Counted from the first letter of the stretch, positions 8,782 through 18,270 are shown. The stretch: 64,000 nucleotides of DNA from Rhodovulum sp. P5 (GCF_002079305.1 NZ_CP015043.1:1-64000); one strand, 5' to 3'. Numbers and translations: made by a program. The notes: generated by a model from the letters alone, not told the origin.

Positions 8782-11241
8782 TCAGTTTTCCGCCGGGGCC
8801 GGGGTATCGGTGTCGGGCAGGGTCTGGGCCAGTTGGCGCGCCTCGGTGATCTCGGGGCTGCGGTCGGCCGGGCCGGCCAGCTGGATCGCCTGTTCGAACC
8901 GGGGCCGGGCCTCGGCCGGACGGTCGAGCGCCACATAGACCTTGCCCAGGTGATAAAGCACCAGCGGGTTGGTCTTCAGACCCTCGGCCGCGGCCTCCAG
9001 ATAGGGCAGGGCGCCCGCGCTGTCGCCGCGCAGATGCAGGATCCAGCCATAGGTGTCCTGCATCGCCGGGATCTCGGTATCGGCAAAGCGGCGTGCGATG
9101 GTCCAGGCCCGTTCCAGGCTTTCGGGGTCGGACCGGTGCGAGGACAGCAGGCTGGCAAGGTTGTTGGCGATCACCGCAGAGCGGGAATTGCGCTCATACA
9201 GCGTCTCGTAGATGGCGATGGCACCGTCGACATCGCCGTCCTGTTCCAAAAACGACGCCTTGGCCCAAAGCAGCTTGGGGTCGTCGGGCATGTTGGCCAG
9301 CGCATCGTCGACGGTGGACTTGGCCGCGTCGCGATAGCCCTGCCGCTGATAAAGCCGGACCAGTTCCAGCCAGACCTGCGGCCGCGTCTGGTCGGTTTCC
9401 AGCAGGTCCTTGTAGGTTTCCTCGGCCGCATCGAGATCGCCGCTGGCGGCTTGCGTCGCGCCCAGGATGAAGTCGAGCGCGGGGTTGTCGGGATCCTCGG
9501 CCTTCAGCTGCTCGGCCAGTTTCAGCGCGCCGTCGATATCGCCGGTGGCAAGGCGCGCCCTCAGCAGCGTGAGCTTGGAGGCAAAGGTCGCATCCGCGCC
9601 GTCGGCCAGTTCCTCCAGATAGGCGATGGCGTCGCCCGCGCCGCTCTGGCGGTTGAGCCGTTCGGCCTCGATCTGGTTGGCGGCCTGGACCGAGGCATCG
9701 GTGCCAAGCCGGCGCAGCGCGTCGGCGACGCTCTGGGCGCGGCCGTAATCTTCCATCTTCAGATAGAGCCCGCCCAGCGTCGTCAGCAGTTCGGGGTTCT
9801 GCGGCGCCAGCCGCAGGGCGGAAATCAGCACGTCCTCGGCGGGCAGATAGCGTTCCTCGCCGATCAGCAGACGGGCATAGCGGATGCTTTCGGCCGGGGC
9901 GTTGCGCGAGGCCTCCACCGCGCGGGACAGGAAGTCGCGCGCCAGGTCGGGCTTGCCGGCGCGGGCATAGGCCTCTGCCATCAGGCTCATCGCCTGCGCG
10001 TCCTCGCCGTCCTGGTCAATCGCGGTGCGCAACGCGTTGATCGCGCCGTCGGTATCGTCGGCGGCGGTCAGCCAGACCGCCTGCATCTTCAGCGCCTCCA
10101 CCTGGGTGGGATCCTCGGCCAGCACTTCCTCGACCAGGGTGCGGGCGCCGACCTCGTTGCCCATGGAGCTCAGCATCCGGGCGAGCGTGACCTTGATATG
10201 GCGGGTCTGGTCGGACGGTTCGGCCGTGGCCAGCACCGATTGCAGGGTGGCAACGGCCTGGTCCCGCTTGCCCGCCTGGAAGTCGAGACCGGCGTCCAGC
10301 ACCTGGAACGGCACCGGGTCGGGCCGTTCGGCGATCGCCTTGGCGATTTCCGCCTGGGCGGCCTCGATGCTGCGCCGTTCCGACAGGAAGCGGATCAGGT
10401 CGATCGTCGGGCCCGCCTTGTCGAGGGGGGCCGCCGCGGCCAGGCTGCGCAGGAAGGCCTCGGCATCGTCGAGACGGTCTTCCGACAGGTAGAAGCGCAA
10501 CAACATCGCCTTGTTCGCCTGATTGTCGGGGAACTTCTCGACCATGTCGCCAAGCTGGGCCTCGATCCCGGCCCGGTCGCCAAGCTGGGCCAGCACCTGC
10601 AGCCGCTGCTGGTAATAGCGCAGGTTGTCGGGGTCGTTGGCGATCATCCAGTCGATGCCGGCCAGCGCGCCGGAATAGTTCGCCTCGCGCAGGTCGTCGT
10701 CGATCTGCACCGCATGCAGCACGATGCTGTCGGGCTGGTCGGCCATCAGCTCGGCCACGGTGCGGGCGGCCTCGCGCCGGGCGGCGGCATCGTTGTCGGC
10801 CACCGCCGCGGTATAGGCGCGGGCCGCGACAAGAACCCGGGCGCGGGGATCGTCGGGGGCCAGTTCCTCGATCTTCGCGACATGGCGCTCAAGCTCGTCG
10901 CGATTGCCGCCGAGGAAGGCCATCTCGGCCAGCTTCAGGCGCACATCCAGATCGTCGGGATAGAATTCGGCCAGGCGCAGATATTGCCGGTAGACGCCCT
11001 GAAGATTGCCGCGCTGCTCGTTCAGATCCGCCAGCGTCAGGCGCGCCTCCCGGTGGCCGTCCTCCAGTTGCAGCGCGTTGCGCAGCTCCACGATGGCGCG
11101 GTCGATGTCGCCCTCTGAAATCAGGGTCAGCGCATCCTGGTAATACTTGTCCGCCCGCTCCTCGACGGACTGACAGGCCGACAGCGCCAGGGTGGCCGAC
11201 AGCAGGACAATGGTGGGGGAAAGGCGGTTCTGAATACGCAT
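8782..11241 (-). CDS. prsT: PrsT-like TPR lipoprotein of PEP-CTERM/EPS system
   Basis: An 819-residue protein. The lipoprotein signal (PTIVLLSATLALSACQS) puts the acylated cysteine near residue 20. Nearly the whole remainder is tetratricopeptide repeats, seen as recurring A-x2-Y/L...G-D...A...L...P-D/N helices (for example YYQDALTLISEGDIDRAIVELRNALQLEDG). The length and repeat plan fit PrsT, the large TPR protein of exosortase-associated EPS clusters, thought to be a periplasmic scaffold for export. Start at ATG 11241 is fixed by GGAGGAG eight bases upstream and by the signal peptide; a 44-codon upstream extension is rejected. It is the first gene of the leftward export operon. Confidence 0.9.
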   Translation of the reverse strand: MRIQNRLSPTIVLLSATLALSACQSVEERADKYYQDALTLISEGDIDRAIVELRNALQLEDGHREARLTLADLNEQRGNLQGVYRQYLRLAEFYPDDLDVRLKLAEMAFLGGNRDELERHVAKIEELAPDDPRARVLVAARAYTAAVADNDAAARREAARTVAELMADQPDSIVLHAVQIDDDLREANYSGALAGIDWMIANDPDNLRYYQQRLQVLAQLGDRAGIEAQLGDMVEKFPDNQANKAMLLRFYLSEDRLDDAEAFLRSLAAAAPLDKAGPTIDLIRFLSERRSIEAAQAEIAKAIAERPDPVPFQVLDAGLDFQAGKRDQAVATLQSVLATAEPSDQTRHIKVTLARMLSSMGNEVGARTLVEEVLAEDPTQVEALKMQAVWLTAADDTDGAINALRTAIDQDGEDAQAMSLMAEAYARAGKPDLARDFLSRAVEASRNAPAESIRYARLLIGEERYLPAEDVLISALRLAPQNPELLTTLGGLYLKMEDYGRAQSVADALRRLGTDASVQAANQIEAERLNRQSGAGDAIAYLEELADGADATFASKLTLLRARLATGDIDGALKLAEQLKAEDPDNPALDFILGATQAASGDLDAAEETYKDLLETDQTRPQVWLELVRLYQRQGYRDAAKSTVDDALANMPDDPKLLWAKASFLEQDGDVDGAIAIYETLYERNSRSAVIANNLASLLSSHRSDPESLERAWTIARRFADTEIPAMQDTYGWILHLRGDSAGALPYLEAAAEGLKTNPLVLYHLGKVYVALDRPAEARPRFEQAIQLAGPADRSPEITEARQLAQTLPDTDTPAPAEN

Positions 11242-11716
11242 GACACAAGCTCCTCCGCTTGGGCGTCGGAAAGGGATTTTTTTGACAGGCATGTCGATGG
11301 CCGATTTTTCCCCGTCACGCAAGCGCCGCAAGGCCCGGACCACGCAGAGTTGTTCTGCCCGGCGCTTTGGCACAAAGGGAGAGGCCGCCCGCCGCCCCGC
11401 CGGTCCGGATCGGGCGCCGCGCGGCCCGGGGGGACAATCCCGCCCGGCGCCGGGCCACCGTTTGTGGGCGGGAAACGGAAATGCGCGGTTTTCGCCGCAA
11501 TTGGCAAAGGCCGCTGCGAATCACCGGGGGGCAACGTAAATTGATTGCGCGTGACCGGCGGGGTCCGGGACAGCGCCGGGGCAGGCCCGTTAAGAATGCC
11601 TTGATAATACCCTGTCTTCCCACTACCGCAGGTCGTATATAAATGTCTTTGTATTCGTGCGCCTCTGTCGCGCTGCCCCGCATTGAAACGAAACGCGAAG
11701 AAGAGACGAGCACGCC
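11242..11716. promoter_or_regulatory. Divergent promoter region between prsT and the ExeA-like ATPase gene
   Basis: This 475-base gap lies between the leftward export operon and the rightward chain-length operon, so it must hold promoters for both. The rightward side has a TATATAAAT stretch at 11636-11644, a possible -10 without a good -35. A T7 run lies near 11277 on the leftward side. No strong inverted repeat was seen. Confidence 0.5.
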
Positions 11717-12604
11717 ATGAGCTCCGCCCTCTACAACGAGTATTTCGGTTTTCGGGAACGTCCGTTCTCGCTTTTGCCCGATCCCGATTTCCTGTTCTGG
11801 TCGAAGGCGCACAGCCGCGCCTTCACGATCCTGGAATACGGGATCATGTCGCGTGCGCCGCTGACGGTGGTCACCGGCGAGGTCGGGGCCGGCAAGACCA
11901 CGCTGATCCAGCATCTGCTGGGCCAGATGGAGGCCAACGTCACCGTCGGCCTGATCTCCAACGCCCAGGGCGGGCGCGGGGATCTGCTCCGCTGGGTGCT
12001 GAACGCGCTTGACGTGGCCGCGCCCGAGGGCGCCGACTATGTCACCCTGTTCCAGACCTTCCAGGAATTCGTGATCGCCGAATACGGTGCGGGGCGGCAT
12101 GTGCTGTTGATCGTGGACGAGGCGCAGAACCTCTCGACCGAGACGCTGGAAGAGCTGCGGATGCTGATCAACATCAACTCCGGCAAGGACGAGCTGTTGC
12201 AGATCATCCTCGTCGGCCAGCCGGAGTTGCGCGACGTGATCCGCCAGCCCTCGCTGCGCCAGTTCGCCCAGCGGGTGTCCGCCGTCTATCATATCGAGCC
12301 GATGGACCTGGCCACGACGCGGGAATACATCGCCCACCGGCTGCGCCATGCGGGCGGCACCGGCGAGGAATTCTCGCTGATGGCGACGCGGCATATCTTC
12401 GACGAATCCGGCGGCATCCCCCGGGTCGTCAACAAGCTGTGCGATCTGGCCCTGGTCTATGCGTCCAGCTCCGGGGACACCCAGGTCGGGGCCGAGACAA
12501 TTCGCGAACTGGTCCGGGACGGGCTGATCCTGAAACCGTTGGAAGACCCGCTTGTCCTGACCAACCCCATCGATACCGACCGTTTCGGGAAGGCTGCCGA
12601 ATGA
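11717..12604 (+). CDS. ExeA/GspA-like AAA ATPase of exosortase-EPS cluster
   Basis: A 295-residue ATPase that starts YNEYFGFRERPFSLLPDPDFLF, the usual opening of ExeA/GspA-type and PEP-CTERM-associated ATPases. The Walker A motif is TGEVGAGKTT (Gly53-Thr62) and the Walker B motif is LLIVDEAQNLS (Asp134, Glu135). After these comes the sensor-like LRMLININ...LLQIILVGQPEL region. It lacks the peptidoglycan-binding tail of full ExeA. Its place beside the chain-length gene suggests that it powers or gates EPS assembly. The stop overlaps the next start (ATGA at 12601-12604). Confidence 0.88.
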   Translation: MSSALYNEYFGFRERPFSLLPDPDFLFWSKAHSRAFTILEYGIMSRAPLTVVTGEVGAGKTTLIQHLLGQMEANVTVGLISNAQGGRGDLLRWVLNALDVAAPEGADYVTLFQTFQEFVIAEYGAGRHVLLIVDEAQNLSTETLEELRMLININSGKDELLQIILVGQPELRDVIRQPSLRQFAQRVSAVYHIEPMDLATTREYIAHRLRHAGGTGEEFSLMATRHIFDESGGIPRVVNKLCDLALVYASSSGDTQVGAETIRELVRDGLILKPLEDPLVLTNPIDTDRFGKAAE

Positions 12605-14154
12605 ACTTCGATCTTCGTTTCTACTGGGCGCTGTTCCTGCGCCGCCTGCCGGTGATGATGCTGCTGGCGCTTCTGGTCTCGGGGCTTGGCATCGCCTATG
12701 CCCTGCGCCTGCCCGACACCTATTCGACAGAGGCCCGGCTTCTGGTCGAGGCGCCGAAGATCCCCGAGACGATGGTGTTCTCCACCGTGCAGACCGAGGC
12801 CGAGGAACAGCTTCAGATCATCGAGCAGAAACTGCTGACGCGGGCCAATCTGATCGACATCGCGCGCAAGTTCCAGGTCTTCCCCGACCTCGCCAACATG
12901 GAGCCCGACGAAATCGTCGAGGCGATGCAGAAGCAGACCCGGATCACCCGTTCGGCGGGCCGCAACCTGGCAACGCTGATGACGATCTCGTTCGAGGCCC
13001 GGACGCCGCGGACCGCCGCGGATGTGGTCAACGAATATGTCACGCTGGTTCTGGAAGAGAATGTCGATTTCCGCATGTCGCGCGCGGAGGGCACGCTGCA
13101 GTTCTTCCAGCAGGAGGTCGAACGGCTGGGCCAGGATCTCGACCGCCAGAGCGCGGCCATCGCGACCTTCAAGTCGGAAAATTCCGCCGCCCTGCCCGAG
13201 GACCAGTCCTACCGGCTGGGCCGGCTGACGCTGTTGCAGGAACGCCTGACCGGGCTGGAGCGGGACCGCAAGGATCTGGTCACCCAGCGCGAGGAGATCG
13301 TGCGCATCTTCGAATCCACCGGCTCGATCCGGAGCGGGCTGGACCAGGAACAGGATCTGAGCCCCGAGGAAAAACAGCTTATCGCGGCGCGGCGCGACCT
13401 GGAAAACGCCAAATCGGTCTATTCCGACACCAACCCCAAGATGGTGCGCCTGCAATCGCTGGTGGACCGGCTTGAAAAGATCGTTCTGGAACAGAACCAG
13501 GATAGCGCCAGCGGCGACGGTCAGAACGTGACCGGCGAACAGGCGCTGTTGCAGGCGACGCTGGCCCAGGTCGACACCCGGATCGCCTCTCTCGACGACC
13601 AGATCGCCGATGCGAGCGAGGAAATCGAGGCGCTGCAGGCCGCGATCGCGAAAAGTGCCGCCAACGGCATCCAGCTGGCCGCGCTGGAACGCGATTACGA
13701 CGCGATCCAGAGCCGTTACAACGGCGCGGTCGACAATCTCAACGAAGCGCAGATGAGCGAGCGGGTCGAGACCACCTCCCAGGGGCAGCGCATCTCGGTC
13801 ATCGAGAACGCCTCGATCCCGCAACTGCCCAGCGGGCCCGAGCGGATCAAGATCGCGATCCTTGCGGTGGCCGCGGGCGCGGGCCTTGCGGCGGGCTATT
13901 TCATGCTGCTGGAGACGCTGAACCGCAACATCCGCTCGCCCGCGGAACTGACGGGCCGGTTCGACATCACCCCGATCACCACGATCCCCTACATGGAAAG
14001 CCAGCGCGAGAAATTCCTGCGCCGCACCGGGCTTGTCACGGCCACGCTGGCGGTGCTGATCATCGTGCCGGCGGCGCTGTGGTATGTGGATACGTTCTAC
14101 CTGCCGCTGGAACTTCTGGTCGAGAAGGGCCTCGACCAGATCGGGCTTGGCTGA
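12601..14154 (+). CDS. Wzc-like chain-length determinant (PCP) membrane protein
   Basis: A 517-residue polysaccharide co-polymerase. An N-terminal membrane segment (LPVMMLLALLVSGLGIAYAL) is followed by the Wzz domain (YSTEARLLVEAPKIPETM) and a long alpha-helical, coiled-coil-rich periplasmic part. A second membrane segment comes after the proline-rich PQLPSGPERIK motif. An extra C-terminal hydrophobic segment (ATLAVLIIVPAALWYV) is present, as in the PEP-CTERM-associated chain-length family. The kinase domain is not fused but encoded by the next gene. ATG 12601 overlaps the stop of the ATPase gene; an upstream in-frame extension inside that gene is rejected. Confidence 0.9.
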   Translation: MNFDLRFYWALFLRRLPVMMLLALLVSGLGIAYALRLPDTYSTEARLLVEAPKIPETMVFSTVQTEAEEQLQIIEQKLLTRANLIDIARKFQVFPDLANMEPDEIVEAMQKQTRITRSAGRNLATLMTISFEARTPRTAADVVNEYVTLVLEENVDFRMSRAEGTLQFFQQEVERLGQDLDRQSAAIATFKSENSAALPEDQSYRLGRLTLLQERLTGLERDRKDLVTQREEIVRIFESTGSIRSGLDQEQDLSPEEKQLIAARRDLENAKSVYSDTNPKMVRLQSLVDRLEKIVLEQNQDSASGDGQNVTGEQALLQATLAQVDTRIASLDDQIADASEEIEALQAAIAKSAANGIQLAALERDYDAIQSRYNGAVDNLNEAQMSERVETTSQGQRISVIENASIPQLPSGPERIKIAILAVAAGAGLAAGYFMLLETLNRNIRSPAELTGRFDITPITTIPYMESQREKFLRRTGLVTATLAVLIIVPAALWYVDTFYLPLELLVEKGLDQIGLG

Positions 14155-14181
14155 CGCCACGGACATAACGGGAAGAATACA

Positions 14182-14994
14182 ATGGAAAAACTGCAGGCCG
14201 CGCTCGAGAAAGCCCGCCAGACCCGTGCCGAACATGTGCGCTCCGCCCCGACCGAGCGGGTGCTGCCGGCCGACCATCCCCCCACCAGCATTCCCGAATT
14301 GTGGGCCGCCTTGCCAAGCTTCGAGGTGGACGAAAAGCACCTTGTGCAGAACCTCGTCTTCACCCGGCAGGCCGGCACCCAGGCGGCGCCCTTCGACATC
14401 CTGCGCACCAAGGTCCTGTTGCAGATGCGCCAGAATGGCTGGAAGCGGCTTGCGGTGACCTCGCCGATGCCGCGGGCGGGCAAGACCACCATCGCCTGCA
14501 ACCTCGCGCTCAGCCTCGGGCGGCAGCAGGACATGTGCTCGATGCTGTTCGATCTCGACCTGCGCGATCCCAGCGTGCACCAGTTCTTCCAGACGCGGCC
14601 CCGCCACAGCATCGGCGAGGTGCTGAAGGGCGATACGCTTTTCGCCGATCAGGCGCAGTGCTATCGCGGCAATGTCGCGGTCTCGATGGCCAACCGGTCC
14701 GAACCCGACCCCTCGCAGCTCTTGCTGGCCGAGGAAACCGCCACGGTGCTCGACCAGATCGAGGCTGTCTACAAACCCGACGTGATGATCTTCGACCTGC
14801 CCTCGGTGCTGGTGAACGACGACACCCGGGCCTTCGTCAAGAATGTCGACTGCGCGCTGATCGTCGCCCGGTCCGACGACACCCGCTATGCCCAGTTCGA
14901 CACCTGCGAGCGTGAGCTTGGGGAACAGACCAACGTGCTGGGCACCGTGCTGAACGCCTATCGCCACGGCGAGAAGGACGCCGGGGGCGTCTGA
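14182..14994 (+). CDS. CpsD/CapB-type tyrosine-kinase-like ATPase
   Basis: A 270-residue protein with the bacterial tyrosine kinase fold. It has Walker A in SPMPRAGKTTIACNLALSLG, Walker A' in MLFDLDLRDPSV and Walker B in VMIFDLPSVLV. It would regulate chain length together with the preceding Wzc-like protein. The C terminus (VLNAYRHGEKDAGGV) has a single tyrosine and no tyrosine cluster, so cluster autophosphorylation of the usual kind looks unlikely. A role mainly as an ATPase partner is possible. It starts 27 bases after the chain-length gene with a GGGAAG site. Confidence 0.88.
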   Translation: MEKLQAALEKARQTRAEHVRSAPTERVLPADHPPTSIPELWAALPSFEVDEKHLVQNLVFTRQAGTQAAPFDILRTKVLLQMRQNGWKRLAVTSPMPRAGKTTIACNLALSLGRQQDMCSMLFDLDLRDPSVHQFFQTRPRHSIGEVLKGDTLFADQAQCYRGNVAVSMANRSEPDPSQLLLAEETATVLDQIEAVYKPDVMIFDLPSVLVNDDTRAFVKNVDCALIVARSDDTRYAQFDTCERELGEQTNVLGTVLNAYRHGEKDAGGV

Positions 14995-15587
14995 CCCCGG
15001 CCGCCGGGCCACGACCGGCCCGGGCGCCCCGTGCGGGGGCGATGTCCGGCCCCCATGACGCCCGTCCAGGGCGTGTCGCGGCGCCATCGTGAAAAAACCC
15101 GGAATCAAGATTATGTGAAAACACCGGGGTCGATCCCGGGGCCGGTCAGGGCAACGCACCGTCTTTGACGGGCGGTCCCGGGGATCGGCGGGATGGCCGG
15201 CGGTCGTTGCAGCCCCCGGGGGCCCCGCGCAAGCCGGGGGCCCGAGTTTTCCTTTGAAACCGGTATGATCGCCGATTTTCGCACGCAAACCGGCCCCTTT
15301 GCCCGAACCGCCGGGGCCGCGATGGCCCCCCTTTTATGCGCCCGATGCCCCGGGCGGCGGGAAATGACGCATCCGGCGCCCTGGGGCGGGGATGGTGCGC
15401 GCCCATCCGCCGAATACCCCATGGAAAGCTTGACTCGTTGATCTTCAGCGGATTTGTAAATGAGAGGTCATTTACCTTGTGACGGCTTTTTTAACCATAC
15501 CGGTGGCAGGTGGCGACCGGACCGGCCTGAGCATGACCGGTCATTTCGCAATCGGGATAGCGCTCCTGGCATCGAAGGTATCACATC
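14995..15587. promoter_or_regulatory. Long gap upstream of the aminotransferase-reductase fusion gene
   Basis: A 593-base gap with no supported gene. The last 160 bases are AT-richer and look regulatory. There is a TTGACT at 15430-15435 with a weak -10-like TTTGTA 17 bases on. A perfect inverted repeat lies at 15456-15475, and a palindrome ATGACCGGTCAT at 15533-15544. The first 400 bases are GC-rich and hold only short incidental reading frames. Confidence 0.45.
15456..15475. promoter_or_regulatory. Perfect inverted repeat, probable operator
   Basis: GTAAATGA and TCATTTAC form 8-base arms around a GAGG spacer. The repeat overlaps or directly follows a TTGACT promoter-like element, which is where a repressor site would sit. 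No regulator gene is on this replicon, so a chromosomal regulator would have to act here. It lies about 112 bases before the start of the fusion gene. Confidence 0.5.
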
Positions 15588-18209
15588 ATGACAGCACTCA
15601 ATCCGACACGGTCGGGTCTCATGACGCTTTTCGGACTCGACACCCGGATCGTGCAGGGGCGGGGATCCTATCTGCAGGGTGAGGACGGGCGCGAGTATCT
15701 CGACTTCCTGTCCCAGTACGGGGCCTTGCCCTTCGGTCACAACCCGCCTGAGCTGTGGGAGGCGATGACGGCCTTTCGGGACAGCAGCCTGCCGATCCTG
15801 ATGCAACCCTTCCACCCGCCAGAGGCCGAACGGCTGGCCGGGAAACTGGCCGAGCTTGCGCCGGGCGATCTGTCGCTATCGGTCTTTGCCAATAGCGGCG
15901 CCGAAACCGTGGAGGCCGCGATCAAGCTGGCGCGCGCGCGCACCGGGCGCAAGCGGATCCTGTCCACCACGAACGGGTTTCACGGCAAGACGCTGGGCGC
16001 GCTGTCGGCCACGGGAAAGCCGCTTTACCAGCAGGATTTCTTCGCCCCGAGCGAGGGGTTCGACTATATCCCGTTCGGCGATCTGGCCGCGCTGGAAACC
16101 GCCCTGCGCGACGGCGCGGGCGAGATCGCGGCCTTCCTGGTCGAACCGATCCAGGGCGAGGGCGGCGTGATCCTGCCCCCCGAGGGCTATCTTGAGGGGG
16201 CGATCGCGCTTTGCCGCGCCCATGACGTGCTGAGCGTCGTCGACGAGATCCAGACCGGGCTTGGCCGGACCGGAGAGCTGTTCTGCTGTTCGACCCTGCC
16301 CGAACCGCCCGACATGCTGCTTCTGTCCAAGGCGCTTGGCGGGGGGATGATGCCCATCGGGGCCTGTATCGTCCGGCCCTCGGCCTGGGACGACCGCTTT
16401 GGCCTGTTGCACAGTTCGACCTTTGCCAATGGCAACCTTGCCGCCCATGTCGCCTGCCGCGCGCTGGATCTGCTGACCGCGGAAGAGGGCCGGCTGGTCG
16501 CGCAGGTGCGCGAGAACGGTGAATATCTGCGCACCCGCCTGCGGGAGGTGCAGGACCGTTATCCCGGCGTGATCCGCGAGGTGCGCGGCCGCGGCTATAT
16601 GAATGCCGTGGAATTCCACCCCCTGCATGACGGGGGGGAGTCGGCGATTCTGGCCTATGCCAGCCTGAATGGCGGCACGACCGCCTTTGTCAGTTCGTAT
16701 CTGATGAATGTCTGCGGCCTGGTGACGGCGCCGATGTTCAACGACACGCGCACGCTGCGGCTGCAACCGGCCCTGACCGCGGGCCGGGCGGAGCTTGACC
16801 GCGCCGTCGATGCCCTGGCCGAGGTCTGCGAGGTGCTGGCCCGGCGCGACGGATACGCCCTTGTCCGCCATATCCTCGATGCCCCGCCTGCCCCGCTGGC
16901 GGAGCGGGCGGCCGCCCTGACGCAGCCCGCCGGGGCCATCGAGGCGACGGGCGATCCGACGAAATTCGCCTTTCTCGTGCATTTTACGCAAATGGAAGAC
17001 ATCTATCGGTGCGAGCCGTCGCTGCGCCAGGCGGACGAGACGCATATGGATGCCTTCCGGGGCTGGGCGAAACAGGTCGGGCCGGGCTATGCCTTCCCGG
17101 TGCCCAATGTCGCGTCGCCCAGGGGCGCGCGGGCGGAAGGGTGCCTGATCTCGCTGCCCCTGCTGCCCGAGGACATGATGGGCCGGGAACGCAAACGGGC
17201 CGTCGCCATGATCGGGCAGGCCATCGACATGGCCCGGCGGGACGGGATTTCCCGGATCGGGCTGGGGGCCTTCACCTCGATCGTCACGCGGGGCGGCGCG
17301 GCGGTCACCGATCGCGATGCCTCGATCACGAGCGGCAACACGCTGACATCGGTCATCACGGTTCAGGGGCTGGCCCAGGTGGTGACGAAGGCGGGCCTGG
17401 ATCTGGCGGATCTGAACGTGGCGGTGGTCGGGGCCTCCGGGGCGATCGGCCGTCTGGTGTCGCTGATGCTGGCCTCGCAGGTGCGCGGGCTGACCCTTGT
17501 GGGCAACCCCTCCAACCCCCATGCCCCGACCTTCCTGCGGCGTGTGGCCGATGAGATCTGCGGCATCGGTTTCGACGGCCATCCCCATTTCGTGCCCTAT
17601 CGGCAATCGGTGGTCACCCGGATCCACGCGCTGTGCGAGCAGATGCAGCTGGACTGCGACAAGACCGGCGGGGCGGAGCGGGTGCGGGACGCGTTCGCGG
17701 CGCTGGAGGACGACGCGCCCCTGGACTGGACCACCGATCTCGACCGGGCGCTTTCGCGCAGCGATGTCGTCGTGGTGGCGACCAGCGGCACCGACAGCCT
17801 TGTCGATCCGCTCGCGCTGGCCCCCGGGACCATCGTCTGCGACATCGCGCGGCCGCCGAACGTGGTGCAGCGGGATCTGTCGGATTGCGGCGTGATCGCC
17901 TTTGACGGGGGGCTGGTGAAACCGCCCTTCGACCTGAATCTGGGGCCGTCGCAGGTCCTGCCGGACGGGATCTGCTGGGGCTGCCTTGGCGAGACCATGC
18001 TTCTGGCGCTGGCCGGGGAAGAGGGCGATTACAGCATCGGAAGCGCGCTGAGCCTTGCCGAAGCCGCGCGGATCGCGGAATTGGCGCGCCAGCACGACTT
18101 TGCCCCCGCCACGCCGCAATGGTACGGCACGGAACTGCCCGATGCCCTGTTCGAGGCGTTCCGGGAACGCCGGGCGCTGCGGCACGCCGCCCGGCAGGCG
18201 CGATCCTGA
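15588..18209 (+). CDS. Fusion: class III aminotransferase + acyl-ACP reductase-like domain
   Basis: An 873-residue protein with two enzymes. Residues 1 to about 430 are a class III PLP aminotransferase: ANSGAETVEAAIKLAR phosphate site, VVDEIQTGLGRTG, and PLP lysine Lys248 in LLLSKALGGGMMPIGA. Residues about 460-873 resemble cyanobacterial acyl-ACP reductase. They show a FAFLVHFTQMEDI opening, LGAFTSIVTRGG, TSGNTLTS, an NAD(P) loop at 611-621 (VAVVGASGAIG), FDGGLVKPPFDLNLG, and Cys799 in CWGCLGETMLL, which aligns with the catalytic thioester cysteine of that family. Inference: reduction of acyl-ACP to an aldehyde, then transamination to a long-chain amine. It is convergent with the VPLPA-CTERM gene. 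The start is the ATG at 15588; another M lies 11 codons later. An unrelated reductase role cannot be excluded. Confidence 0.82.
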   Translation: MTALNPTRSGLMTLFGLDTRIVQGRGSYLQGEDGREYLDFLSQYGALPFGHNPPELWEAMTAFRDSSLPILMQPFHPPEAERLAGKLAELAPGDLSLSVFANSGAETVEAAIKLARARTGRKRILSTTNGFHGKTLGALSATGKPLYQQDFFAPSEGFDYIPFGDLAALETALRDGAGEIAAFLVEPIQGEGGVILPPEGYLEGAIALCRAHDVLSVVDEIQTGLGRTGELFCCSTLPEPPDMLLLSKALGGGMMPIGACIVRPSAWDDRFGLLHSSTFANGNLAAHVACRALDLLTAEEGRLVAQVRENGEYLRTRLREVQDRYPGVIREVRGRGYMNAVEFHPLHDGGESAILAYASLNGGTTAFVSSYLMNVCGLVTAPMFNDTRTLRLQPALTAGRAELDRAVDALAEVCEVLARRDGYALVRHILDAPPAPLAERAAALTQPAGAIEATGDPTKFAFLVHFTQMEDIYRCEPSLRQADETHMDAFRGWAKQVGPGYAFPVPNVASPRGARAEGCLISLPLLPEDMMGRERKRAVAMIGQAIDMARRDGISRIGLGAFTSIVTRGGAAVTDRDASITSGNTLTSVITVQGLAQVVTKAGLDLADLNVAVVGASGAIGRLVSLMLASQVRGLTLVGNPSNPHAPTFLRRVADEICGIGFDGHPHFVPYRQSVVTRIHALCEQMQLDCDKTGGAERVRDAFAALEDDAPLDWTTDLDRALSRSDVVVVATSGTDSLVDPLALAPGTIVCDIARPPNVVQRDLSDCGVIAFDGGLVKPPFDLNLGPSQVLPDGICWGCLGETMLLALAGEEGDYSIGSALSLAEAARIAELARQHDFAPATPQWYGTELPDALFEAFRERRALRHAARQARS

Positions 18210-18270
18210 GATCACGGCCCGCGCGCCCTGTTGGGGCGTGCTCCGGGTGCCGGAAACGAAACGCACCAAC

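Noticed and set aside
8746..11118. A 790-codon open frame on the plus strand opposite prsT
   Set aside because: High-GC DNA gives long antisense frames; the composition is Gly/Arg/Gln-rich without domains, and the minus strand has a clear TPR lipoprotein.
12457..15288. A 943-codon frame on the minus strand across the chain-length and kinase-like genes
   Set aside because: A shadow of three well-supported plus-strand genes.
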